Below are positions 26,410-33,449 of a stretch of 64,000 nt of DNA, in pieces. The stretch's first letter is position 1; every line of letters begins with the position of its first letter. Location: positions 276,856 through 340,855 of the forward strand of contig NZ_SRXU01000006.1 of NCBI RefSeq assembly GCF_004792695.1, read 5' to 3'. A program made the translations under genes and the position numbers. The notes beneath the pieces are model-generated. The model searched no databases, was not told the DNA's origin, and saw only the letters and a program-made list of their open reading frames with translations. This DNA is from Sphingomonas naasensis. GTDB taxonomy: Bacteria; Pseudomonadota; Alphaproteobacteria; Sphingomonadales; Sphingomonadaceae.

Positions 26410-26774
26410 ATGCCGCCGCCCCCGCCCCGCAGCCGATGACCGAGGAAGAGCGCCTCGCCGCGATCGCCGAGCTGCTGCGCAAGGCCGATGCGATGCCGGG
26501 CGCGCCCGAGCGAGTCGCGCTGGGCGAGCATATGATCGAGGCGGCGCGCGTGCCCAGGCGCCACCGCGAGGCGCTGCTCCGGCTGACCCCGACCGAGATC
26601 ACCTGCATCCGATTCCTCGGCTGGGGCCGCTCGAACGGCGACATCGCCACCTTGCTGCTGATGGCGGAGAACACCGTGCGGGTGCATCTGTCCAATGTCG
26701 CGCGCAAGCTCGAGCTCGACGGCATGCGCGAGCTCGCAGCGCTGGCGGGGCTGCTCTTCTACCCGTCGGATTGA
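26406..26774 (+). CDS. orphan LuxR-type HTH regulator at the end of the sctU operon
   Basis: 122 residues if the TTG at 26406, which overlaps the sctT stop, is used (GGGGG about 9 bases upstream); an ATG lies at 26436. The C-terminal half is a GerE/LuxR DNA-binding domain: LTPTEITCIRFLGWGRSNGDIATLLLMAENTVRVHLSNVARKLELDGMRELAALA. There is no receiver or autoinducer domain; the N-terminal 60 residues are helical and charged. It is the only regulator in the locus and is a candidate to bind the dyad boxes at the substrate genes. Confidence 0.75.
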   Translation: MNAAAPAPQPMTEEERLAAIAELLRKADAMPGAPERVALGEHMIEAARVPRRHREALLRLTPTEITCIRFLGWGRSNGDIATLLLMAENTVRVHLSNVARKLELDGMRELAALAGLLFYPSD

Positions 26775-26784
26775 GGCGCGGGCC

Positions 26785-27510
26785 TCAGCTCAGGCCGTTG
26801 GGCCCGAGCTGCATTTTCGTCACGTCGAAGCCGAACGCGGCGCGCGACCCCTTGGCGATCGCCGCCTTGATCGACGGCATCGCCGAAGGCTGCTTCTGCG
26901 CCGCCTGCACCGCCTGATCGACCAGCACCGCCTGGACCAGCATCGATTCGGCGATTTCCTGCTTCAGCGCATCGCTGGCATTGGCGAAGCCCGGCGTGGT
27001 GCTGATCGCGCGCGCCATCTGCGCGCTGACCGCCTTGTAATCGGCGGGCTTGCTGTCGACCGAGCCGCGCACGCCGTAATAGGCGGCGACCAGATACATC
27101 GCCATCGCATCGGCGACATTGTTGGGGTTGAGCCCGACCGGTCGCATCACCCCGCCGACTTCGGCGACGACGTCGCGGCGCGCGAAGGTGCGCTGCAGAT
27201 CCGCGGCGCCCTTCGGATCGACCTTGCTGAGCCGGGCGACGAACCCCTGCATGTTGCGCTGGCGCACCGCGGTGCTCGGCCGATAGGTGATCGCGGCGTG
27301 ATTGACCGCCGCCGATCGCGGCGCGCGCGCCATCGAGCGGAACACGCTGCTGGTGCTCGCCCGCGCGTTCTCCGACTGGGTGCTGCCGCCCTGCGACAGG
27401 GTGTTGGTCAGCATGCCCATGTTGAAGACGCCCTGCGCCGCGGCACCGCCCGGCGCGAGCATCGCCGCTGCGGGAAGGCAGAGCAGAACACGAAGCAGCA
27501 TCTTTCGCAT
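26785..27510 (-). CDS. exported DUF6683-like protein (paralogue 1)
   Basis: 241 residues with signal peptide MRKMLLRVLLCLPAAAMLAPGGAAAQ. The domain ITYRPSTAVRQRNMQGFVARLSKVDPKGAADLQRTFA...NVADAMAMYLVAAYYGVRG...DALKQEIAESMLVQAVLVDQAVQAAQ matches the gene at 28722 motif for motif, so they are paralogues. The assignment to DUF6683 is from memory of the family pattern. It lies downstream of the filament-like gene, beyond a strong hairpin. Periplasmic location and a role in the secretion locus are inferred. Confidence 0.7.
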   Translation of the reverse strand: MRKMLLRVLLCLPAAAMLAPGGAAAQGVFNMGMLTNTLSQGGSTQSENARASTSSVFRSMARAPRSAAVNHAAITYRPSTAVRQRNMQGFVARLSKVDPKGAADLQRTFARRDVVAEVGGVMRPVGLNPNNVADAMAMYLVAAYYGVRGSVDSKPADYKAVSAQMARAISTTPGFANASDALKQEIAESMLVQAVLVDQAVQAAQKQPSAMPSIKAAIAKGSRAAFGFDVTKMQLGPNGLS

Positions 27511-27553
27511 GACTTTACTCCGGTTGTTTCAGGTTTCGGAGAGTGCAACGCAC

Positions 27554-27580
27554 AAAGGGGCCGGCGGAGCCAGCCCCTTT
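27554..27580 (-). terminator. intrinsic terminator or attenuator after the filament-like gene
   Basis: AAAGGGGC pairs with GCCCCTTT around an inner GGC/GCC stem. On the minus strand it is followed by TTTGTG. It would end or reduce transcription between the 208-residue protein gene and the DUF6683-like gene, a common arrangement for a highly expressed secreted subunit. Confidence 0.65.
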
Positions 27581-27605
27581 GCTTTGAGACGTGGCGGGAA
27601 AGGGA

Positions 27606-28232
27606 TCAGCCCTTGCGCGCCGAGTTGGCGAGGCCTTCGCCGATCGTCTTGATCGCGTTGGTGGTGGCGTTCATCAGGATGCCGAATTCCTGCGACTTGG
27701 CACCGAATTTCGCGGTGAGCGACGGCGTCTTGTCGGTGATCTGATCGGCCATCTTCGACATTTCCGCGGCCTGCTTGTCGAGCTTCTTGCCGAGCGCCTC
27801 GGCCAGCGCCATCAGCCAGCTCTGGCCGCTGGTGCCCTTGGCACCCTTGCCACCGGCGCGCGCCGCCTTGGCGTCTTCGCCGTCGGCCATGCCCGAGACC
27901 ATCTTGTTGACGGCGTCTTCCATCTCGCGAGTGGCATCGCCCTGCTCCGCGGGCGAAGCGTTGAAGGCTTCGGCGAAGCCGCCGATCGCTTCCTGCAGAT
28001 TCTGGCGGACGCCGGCCTTGTCGCCCATCGAGGCGCAGAACGCGCCCTGCGCCATGTCGATCGTCGACTGCGGCAGGCCGAGCTTCTCGCCGAGCTGCTG
28101 GATGACTTGCTGGCCGATCGCCGACATCAGGGTGCGCGCGGCGAGCGAAGCCCAGCCGGCAGGGCCCATGGCGAGCTGCGCGATCGAAAGCGGATTGGTA
28201 GCGATGCCGCCGAGCGAACTGAGAATCGACAT
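27606..28232 (-). CDS. filament-like secreted protein related to the putative needle subunit
   Basis: 208 residues from MSILSSLGGIATNPLSIAQLA, no Sec signal, good AGGAGG upstream. Mostly helical. The C-terminal third (SWLMALAEALGKKLDKQAAEMSKMADQI, FGAKSQEFGILMNATTNAIKTIGEGLANSARK) resembles the EspA/SseB filament family and shares the SWxxALAxxxGxxLDKQA pattern with the putative SctF at 15676. Internal segment GDATREMEDAVNKMVSGMADGEDAKAARAGGKGAKG is variable. Likely a translocon filament or extracellular needle extension; not proven. Confidence 0.6.
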   Translation of the reverse strand: MSILSSLGGIATNPLSIAQLAMGPAGWASLAARTLMSAIGQQVIQQLGEKLGLPQSTIDMAQGAFCASMGDKAGVRQNLQEAIGGFAEAFNASPAEQGDATREMEDAVNKMVSGMADGEDAKAARAGGKGAKGTSGQSWLMALAEALGKKLDKQAAEMSKMADQITDKTPSLTAKFGAKSQEFGILMNATTNAIKTIGEGLANSARKG

Positions 28233-28357
28233 AATCTTCCTCCTGGTTCGTGAGCCCTCGGGCCCGGATCATGTGCCGGTCGGCCGCCGGGCCACCGTCG
28301 ATGACCATAAGACACCAAAGCGGGCGCCCCCGCGCTCTGCGTTTCGACTAGATCACC

Positions 28358-28372
28358 TAGTCAAACCGACTA
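28358..28372 (-). promoter_or_regulatory. dyad related to the secretion-regulon box
   Basis: Minus-strand TAGTCG-GTT-TGACTA has the same 6-3-6 geometry as the other boxes. Next to it GACTAG-ATCAC-CTAGTC (28346-28362) is a perfect inverted repeat. This lies between the divergent filament-like and 28483 genes but is 125 bases from the former start, further than the other boxes. Confidence 0.35.
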
Positions 28373-28405
28373 GTCGGCCGGGCGGCGGCGCGGCGATCCG
28401 GCGGG

Positions 28406-28423
28406 TAGTCGGAGCGATTATGG
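28406..28423 (+). promoter_or_regulatory. candidate secretion-regulon box
   Basis: TAGTCGGAGCGATTATGG, 59 bases before the GTG at 28483. It differs from the box at 29571 only in the two spacer bases after TAGTCG. Confidence 0.6.
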
Positions 28424-28482
28424 AACTTGCGCGGCCGCGGGGAGATATTGGGCTGTTGAATCACGGGATGAGGAGCGCCCGC

Positions 28483-28722
28483 GTGTCGATATCGGTTGGA
28501 GTGTCCGTGGGCGGCGCGAAGGCGCGCGGAGTCGACGCCGAGATCGCCAGCCCGCGCGAGCGTCAGACCGACGACGCCTGCGCCGCGCAGGATGCGGCGA
28601 CCGAAAGCCTGTCGCAGGGGCTGGCGCGGCACCATAGTCCCGCGCTCGACGCCGACGGCCCGCTCGATCGGCTGGCCCAGCAGCCCAGCCCGCTCGATCG
28701 CCTCGGCAAGACCGCGCGCTAG
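28483..28722 (+). CDS. small unknown protein under a regulon box
   Basis: 79 residues from GTG 28483 (MSISVGVSVGGAKARGVDAEIASPRER...), chosen because GAGGAG lies 7 bases upstream; an ATG at 28468 is also in frame. Ser/Gly-rich start, charged middle, then SPALDADGPLDRLAQQPSPLDRLGKTAR with two PxDRL repeats. No known domain. It precedes and overlaps the DUF6683-like gene (TAGTG). A small export substrate or chaperone are the options. Confidence 0.6.
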   Translation: MSISVGVSVGGAKARGVDAEIASPRERQTDDACAAQDAATESLSQGLARHHSPALDADGPLDRLAQQPSPLDRLGKTAR

Positions 28723-29573
28723 TGGCGGCGCGAAACCGCGCGATCGGCCTGATCGCCCCCTTGCTGATCGGCGGTGCGACACCCGCCGCGGCGCAGGAAG
28801 GCGTCGACTGGAGCGGGCTGATGATGGGCATCGCCCATGGCACCGCGATGGACGAGGCCGCGCAGGAATCGGTGACGAAGGATCGCCGCGTCGAGGCATC
28901 GAAGCCGCGCCCAACCGCGAGCCTGCGCTTCACGCCCTCGCTCGAGCGGCGGCGCGCCAATTATGCGCGCTTCGTCGCGAAGGCGCGGGCGCGCGATCCG
29001 CAGGGCGCCGCGTCGCTCGAAAAGGATCTCGCGGCCAACGATCTCATCGCGAGAGCCGCCCCCGAGCTCGCCCGCTATGGCTTTCGCATCGATCATGTCG
29101 GCGATGCCTATGCGGCGTGGTGGCTCAACGCCTGGCTCGCCGCGCGCCAGCGCACCGACACGCCACCGCTGCGGCAGATCGCCGCGGTGCGCGCGCAGGC
29201 CGCCGAGGCGATGGCCGCGATCCCGGAGATCGCCAATGCCGGCGACGCCGCGAAACAGGAAATGGCCGAGGCCAATCTGCTCCAGTCGCTGCTGATCGGC
29301 GCGTCGCTCGAACATGCCAAGGACGATCCGGCCCAATTGCAACGCATCGCGGCGGCGGTACGTCAGGGCGCGCGTGCCGCGGGCCTCGACCTCGACACGA
29401 TGGACCTCACCGATCAGGGCTTCGTGCCGCGCCGCACCGGCGCGATCGAGGATCCCGCAGTCCCGGCGACCGGCGGCGTCGCGCTCTATGCCGTCGCTGC
29501 GATCGCCGCGGCGGCACTGGGCGGCGGCGTGTGGCTCGCACGCGGGCGTTCGGGCAGGGGAAGACCGGGCTAG
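28722..29573 (+). CDS. exported DUF6683-like protein with C-terminal membrane helix (paralogue 2)
   Basis: 283 residues with a GTG start overlapping the previous stop. Signal peptide ending ATPAAAQ, then the same domain as the gene at 26785: LRFTPSLERRRANYARFVAKARARDPQGAASLEKDLAAND...GDAYAAWWLNAWLAARQ...AKQEMAEANLLQSLLIGAS. A membrane helix GGVALYAVAAIAAAALGGGVWLA near the end, absent from paralogue 1, suggests membrane anchoring. Role unknown; both copies flank the filament-like gene. Confidence 0.7.
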   Translation: MAARNRAIGLIAPLLIGGATPAAAQEGVDWSGLMMGIAHGTAMDEAAQESVTKDRRVEASKPRPTASLRFTPSLERRRANYARFVAKARARDPQGAASLEKDLAANDLIARAAPELARYGFRIDHVGDAYAAWWLNAWLAARQRTDTPPLRQIAAVRAQAAEAMAAIPEIANAGDAAKQEMAEANLLQSLLIGASLEHAKDDPAQLQRIAAAVRQGARAAGLDLDTMDLTDQGFVPRRTGAIEDPAVPATGGVALYAVAAIAAAALGGGVWLARGRSGRGRPG

Positions 29574-29588
29574 TCGTTGCGATTATGG
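29571..29588 (+). promoter_or_regulatory. candidate secretion-regulon box
   Basis: TAGTCGTTGCGATTATGG, beginning with the stop codon of the preceding gene and 73 bases before the ATG at 29662. The best match to the box at 28406. Confidence 0.6.
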
Positions 29589-29661
29589 CGCGCGCGGCCG
29601 CCAATCGCCATCTGGTTCGGGAACATGGCGCGAGCCATGCCCAGATTTTTGGATCAGGATC

Positions 29662-30183
29662 ATGACGAGCATCGATCGCATCTCCGGGCTCTCGCCCCTT
29701 TCGCCCACCAACGCCGCGTCGACCGACGCGCGCGGCGCGGCGATCGAGACGATGGGCGAGATCGGCCACCGCGTGCTCGCCTGGGTCGACGCCGCGAGCC
29801 GCGGCGCCAACAACAATGGGGGCAGCGGCGCGCAGGCATGGAGCCAGACCGCCGGCAGTGGCAGCGGCTTCGCGCCCGACATGGGCGAGCTCGCCCGCCG
29901 CGGCGACGTCTATGGCCTTGGCGAGCTGACCAGCGATCTTTCGGCGCGCTTCGGCGCCAGCCCCGCGCAGGAAGGTGCGCTGCGTCGCGCGATCGACGAT
30001 TTCACTCGCGCGGCGGTGATCCAGATCGCCGGCCTTTCGGGCGCGAGCGGCGACCAGCAGGTCAGCGGCGTCCGCGCCGCGCTCGACGGCGCCGCGCGCG
30101 CCGATGCCCCGGCCGGGCTCGACGGCGTCATCGCCCGCTTCGAGGCGGCGACCGCCGATCTTTCCGCGCAAAATCGCGGTTGA
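29662..30183 (+). CDS. unknown protein under a regulon box, candidate secreted substrate
   Basis: 173 residues, MTSIDRISGLSPLSPTNAAS..., no Sec signal; the first 25 residues are Ser/Thr/Pro-rich as in type III substrates. Then an Asn/Gly/Ser linker (GANNNGGSGAQAWSQTAGSGSG) and helical segments (GLGELTSDLSARFGASPAQEGALRRAIDDFTRAAV). No known domain. TCAGGATC precedes ATG. Its own box at 29571 separates it from the upstream genes. Confidence 0.65.
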   Translation: MTSIDRISGLSPLSPTNAASTDARGAAIETMGEIGHRVLAWVDAASRGANNNGGSGAQAWSQTAGSGSGFAPDMGELARRGDVYGLGELTSDLSARFGASPAQEGALRRAIDDFTRAAVIQIAGLSGASGDQQVSGVRAALDGAARADAPAGLDGVIARFEAATADLSAQNRG

Positions 30184-30243
30184 GGCGGAACTCCGCGCGG
30201 CCTCGCGCGTGCTAGCCGCACGATCCATTCGGGAGGGTAATCG

Positions 30244-31092
30244 ATGCACCGGCCGCTGATGCTGCTCGTTCCCATTGCGCTCGCCATCGGCGGCGCGGCG
30301 CATGCCGCCGATCAGAAAGCCACCGTCGTCTCCGCGGGCAGCGAGCAGGCGATCCGCCTCGGCAAGACCGTGATCTCGCGCCCCTTCGGCGCCGAGCTGG
30401 TCGATCGGCTCTCGGTGGTCGGCAGCTATTCGATCAAGGGCGCCCGGCTCCATTTGATTCGCGGCAGCGGCGGCGCGCAATGCCCGGCACGCTATGCCGT
30501 GATCGTCACCCGCCCCGGCGAGGAGCCGCGGATCGGCCAGAGCTTCGGCACCTGCAGCACGGCGGCGCAGCCCCGGCTGCGGCGCGGCGAGTTTAGCGTG
30601 GCGATGCCCGCCACCGCCGCGGGCGGACCGCTCGTCCGCTTCCACTACGCCAATGGCCGCATGCACTCGGCCGCGCCCGCGCTCACCCAGGGCGCCGGAA
30701 CGATGGCGCCGGCACAGACGACCATGGCATCGCCGTGCAAGTCGGCCAACGCCGTAACCGCCGCCGATCAGGCGCGGGCGCTCGACGCGTTCGAGCGCGA
30801 TTGGCCCAAGGCGTATCGCCGCACCGGCACGCTCAAAAAGGTGACCCTTGGCCCAGGCGAGATGCGGCGCCTGACCGCCGATCTCGCCTGCATGGCGAGC
30901 TGGCCGGCGGGCGAGCGCCGCGTTCCCGAGCTGGCGACGCCGCTGTTCCGCAGCAAGCAGCATCGCGACGCCGCGTTCGCGGCGCTCGAATCGATCCAGC
31001 ACGATCCTGCGACCGACGCCAACCTCAAGGCCGTGGCGCGCAGCTTCTCCGCCGAGATGCGCTACCGCATCGCGCTCGATCCCCCGCTCTAA
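30244..31092 (+). CDS. exported protein of unknown function
   Basis: 282 residues with signal peptide MHRPLMLLVPIALAIGGAAHA and GGGAGG 5 bases upstream. A beta-rich first half with paired cysteines (AQCPARYAVIVTRPGEEP, FGTCS) and an alpha-helical second half (ALDAFERDWPKAYRRTG, SKQHRDAAFAALESIQHD). No family recognised. Periplasmic. It lies between two putative regulon units without a box of its own. Confidence 0.65.
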   Translation: MHRPLMLLVPIALAIGGAAHAADQKATVVSAGSEQAIRLGKTVISRPFGAELVDRLSVVGSYSIKGARLHLIRGSGGAQCPARYAVIVTRPGEEPRIGQSFGTCSTAAQPRLRRGEFSVAMPATAAGGPLVRFHYANGRMHSAAPALTQGAGTMAPAQTTMASPCKSANAVTAADQARALDAFERDWPKAYRRTGTLKKVTLGPGEMRRLTADLACMASWPAGERRVPELATPLFRSKQHRDAAFAALESIQHDPATDANLKAVARSFSAEMRYRIALDPPL

Positions 31093-31107
31093 GCGTTCCG
31101 ATTAGCG
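31090..31107 (+). promoter_or_regulatory. weaker secretion-regulon box
   Basis: TAAGCGTTCCGATTAGCG matches 13 of 18 positions of the box at 29571 and lies 61 bases before the LysM gene ATG. The right half CGATTA is intact and the left half is degenerate. Confidence 0.4.
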
Positions 31108-31168
31108 ACCCGCCTGCACCCTGCCGCTATCAGGCTGAACCAGCACAGCTTCCGGCGGAGTAAGGGCC

Positions 31169-32509
31169 ATGACGGGCGTTTCTTCGGTTCAGCAGAGCCA
31201 GACCAGCACCAGCGCGGGCGGTGGCGGCGATCGCGGCTATTTCGTCAAGACCGGCGACACGATGAGCGCCATCGCGCGCGAGAAAGGCGTCTCGCTCTCG
31301 GCGCTGATCAAGGCCAACCCGCAGATCGTCCATCCCGATCTGATCCGTCCCGGCCAGCATCTCAACATCCCCGCCGGCGGCAGCGCCGGCGAAGCCCCGG
31401 GCGAATACACGATCAAGCCCGGCGACACGCTCTCCGCCATCGCCGCGCAGTTCGGCACGACGTGGCAGGCGCTGGCGCAGGCCAACAACATCTCGAATCC
31501 GAACCTGATCTTCCCCAACCGCACGCTGACCATTCCCAACGGGACCGGCGGCACCGGGGGAACCGGCGGCGTCGGCGGCGGCGGTCCGGTCGGCGGCGCT
31601 GCGGGCAGCGGATCGAGCGATGTCGCGGCGATCGCCGAGAAATATCTCGGCCAGAACGCCTCGTCGCTCAAGGGCAACCGCAACGACAATCTGCCGATGA
31701 ACGCGGGCGTGCCCTCGAACATCTGCTGCGCCAATTTCGTCTCGGCGGTGCTCACCGAGGCGGGCAAGCTCCCCGCCAATCTCCACACCGATTCGGTCGC
31801 GCAGCTCAACACGACGTTGCGCGCGCGCGGCTGGACGCCCGTCCCCGCGTCCGAGGCCAAGCCCGGCGACGTGGTGATCATCCAGGGCGGCGGCGTCTCG
31901 CACACCGAGATCGTCTCGGGTCCCGGCCAGATGATCGGCTCGAACAATGTCAATGCCGACGGCACCCAGCGGATCTCGCACAACAATCTCAGCTGGGCGC
32001 TCAGCCATGGCGCGGTGATTCTGCGCGCGCCCGGCGGTAGCGGCGGCGGCGAGACGCAGGGCACCCAGACCGGCGGCGTGGTCCCCACCGGCCAGGGCGG
32101 CCAGCAGGCGCGGATCGATCAGGCGATCAGCTATTTCCAGAGCCAGGGCTGGAGCCGCGCCCAGGCGATCGGCATCGTCGCCAACCTCGATGCCGAGAGC
32201 AACATGGACGCCGGCATCCGCCAGCATGGCGGGGGTCCCGGCTATGGCCTCGCGCAGTGGGAAGGCCCGCGCCAGCGCGACTTCGCCGCCTGGGCCGGCC
32301 ACGACATCCATGGCTCGTCCTTCGCCGAGCAGCTCCGCTTCGTGCAGTACGAGCTGACCCACAGCGAGGCCGGTGCCGGCCGCGCCCTGCGCGGCGCCAC
32401 CGATGCGCGCTCGGCCGCCGAGATCGTCACCCGGCTCTACGAGCGCCCGGCCGATACCGCCGGCGAGGCGGTCCGCCGCGGCAATCACGCCGCCGAAATG
32501 GCGCGTTGA
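31169..32509 (+). CDS. LysM - CHAP-like - phage-type lysozyme protein, candidate exported wall hydrolase
   Basis: 446 residues without Sec signal; N-terminus MTGVSSVQQSQTSTSAGGGG is Ser/Thr-rich. Two LysM domains (about 24-68 and 80-123), a Gly/Thr linker, an amidase/CHAP-like domain with Cys186/Cys187 (NICCANFVSAVL) and His245 (GVSHTEIVSG), then a phage tail-tip lysozyme-like domain (RIDQAISYFQSQGWSRAQAIGIVANLDAESNMDAG, Glu343; GYGLAQWEGPRQ). It should bind and cut peptidoglycan. Lack of a Sec signal plus the upstream box suggest export by the type III system. Confidence 0.8.
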   Translation: MTGVSSVQQSQTSTSAGGGGDRGYFVKTGDTMSAIAREKGVSLSALIKANPQIVHPDLIRPGQHLNIPAGGSAGEAPGEYTIKPGDTLSAIAAQFGTTWQALAQANNISNPNLIFPNRTLTIPNGTGGTGGTGGVGGGGPVGGAAGSGSSDVAAIAEKYLGQNASSLKGNRNDNLPMNAGVPSNICCANFVSAVLTEAGKLPANLHTDSVAQLNTTLRARGWTPVPASEAKPGDVVIIQGGGVSHTEIVSGPGQMIGSNNVNADGTQRISHNNLSWALSHGAVILRAPGGSGGGETQGTQTGGVVPTGQGGQQARIDQAISYFQSQGWSRAQAIGIVANLDAESNMDAGIRQHGGGPGYGLAQWEGPRQRDFAAWAGHDIHGSSFAEQLRFVQYELTHSEAGAGRALRGATDARSAAEIVTRLYERPADTAGEAVRRGNHAAEMAR

Positions 32510-32547
32510 TCGGGGAACGGCGCGTCATGCGCGGCGTTCGAGGCGGC

Positions 32548-32904
32548 ATGCGAATTGCCATCCTTCCGACTCTCGCCGCAGCGGCGCTGCTCCCCGGCGC
32601 CGCCACCGCGCAAGGCACGGCCGCACGCGAGACGGTGCGCTGCGCGTTCAACGACGGTCCCGAACGCGCCTGCGTGTTCACCGATCAGGCAGGCCGCGGC
32701 GGGGCGCATCGCATGACCTTCACCGGCCCGGGAATTCGGGTTACCTTCGTGGGGCGCGCCAATAGCGGCTGGTGGTCGGGCCAGCTCAACGGCCGCCCGG
32801 CAATGGGCTTCGAGCGCAACCGCGGTAACGTCGTCTACAGCACCACCGATCTCGGCACGCGCTTCGCCTGGTGGTATCCGCGCAACGCGCACGGCACCTA
32901 CTGA
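32548..32904 (+). CDS. small exported protein of unknown function
   Basis: 118 residues from MRIAILPTLAAAALLPGAATAQ, a clear signal peptide; an ATG at 32527 would add seven residues. The mature part has two cysteines (VRCAFNDGPERACVF) and many aromatic/Gly residues (GRANSGWWSGQLNGRPAMGFERNRGNVVYST...FAWWYP). Likely a beta-sandwich periplasmic protein. No family recognised. Confidence 0.65.
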   Translation: MRIAILPTLAAAALLPGAATAQGTAARETVRCAFNDGPERACVFTDQAGRGGAHRMTFTGPGIRVTFVGRANSGWWSGQLNGRPAMGFERNRGNVVYSTTDLGTRFAWWYPRNAHGTY

Positions 32905-32907
32905 AGC

Positions 32908-33315
32908 TCAGCTCCCGCCGAACAGCTTCGCCGGCGCGCCATAGCGCTGTGGCCAATCCTCCCACGCGACATCGCTCGGCCCGATCGCCTTCGCCACCAC
33001 TTCCCAGCCGCCGGGCCGATGCCGCAGCAGCGCGGCATAGGTGCGCGAGACCATGCCCTGCTTCGCGGCCTCGGCGAGCGGCGTTCCGGCGAAGTCCAGC
33101 GGCCGGCCATCGGCCTCCTGCATCGTGGCGAGCAGAAACGCCCAGTCGCCGTCGCGGTTGAGCCGGTCGACCCGGAATTTCGGTTCCTTGCCCAATTCGG
33201 CACGCATCGGCGCGCGCGCCGCATCGAGTAATGCCGCACGTTCGTTCTGATCGGTCATAGGATTCGCTCCCGCGAGGGCGACCATGGCCACCGCGACGAT
33301 CCCCGGTTCGAACAT
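32908..33315 (-). CDS. small exported protein of unknown function
   Basis: 135 residues, MFEPGIVAVAMVALAGANPMTDQ..., with a short probable signal. The body VDRLNRDGDWAFLLATMQEADGRPLDFAGTPLAEAAKQGMVSRTYAALLRHRPGGWEVVAKAIGPSDVAWEDWPQRYGAP is a recurrent small alphaproteobacterial pattern of unknown function. Convergent with the previous gene, leaving 3 bases between stops. Confidence 0.6.
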   Translation of the reverse strand: MFEPGIVAVAMVALAGANPMTDQNERAALLDAARAPMRAELGKEPKFRVDRLNRDGDWAFLLATMQEADGRPLDFAGTPLAEAAKQGMVSRTYAALLRHRPGGWEVVAKAIGPSDVAWEDWPQRYGAPAKLFGGS

Positions 33316-33402
33316 GCTGGCTCACCCCTGTCGCTGCTGTCCCAAAACGGAAGGCGCGGCGCTCGGGTTCCGTGCAAGGCGCGCGCACGCGACAAAGCGA
33401 GC

Positions 33403-33423
33403 GCCGGCACCCGGGGTGCCGGC
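33403..33423 (-). terminator. hairpin downstream of tRNA-Pro
   Basis: GCCGGCACCCGGGGTGCCGGC folds into a 10-bp stem. On the minus strand it follows the tRNA 3' end by about 26 bases; the trailing T-run is weak. Confidence 0.4.
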
Positions 33424-33449
33424 GGATCGCGTTGAAGTCTTTGGAAAGA

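Noticed and set aside
10952..26774. Reading the sct genes as a flagellar cluster because of the FliO-like gene
   Set aside because: A secretin (SctC), FHA-type SctD and YscI-like rod are present, and no flagellin, hook, rod or motor genes are seen.
28305..28322. TTATGG-containing stretch before the filament-like gene as another regulon box
   Set aside because: Only the last six bases fit; the TARTCG half and the CGA of the right half are missing, although the distance of 72 bases to the start would suit.
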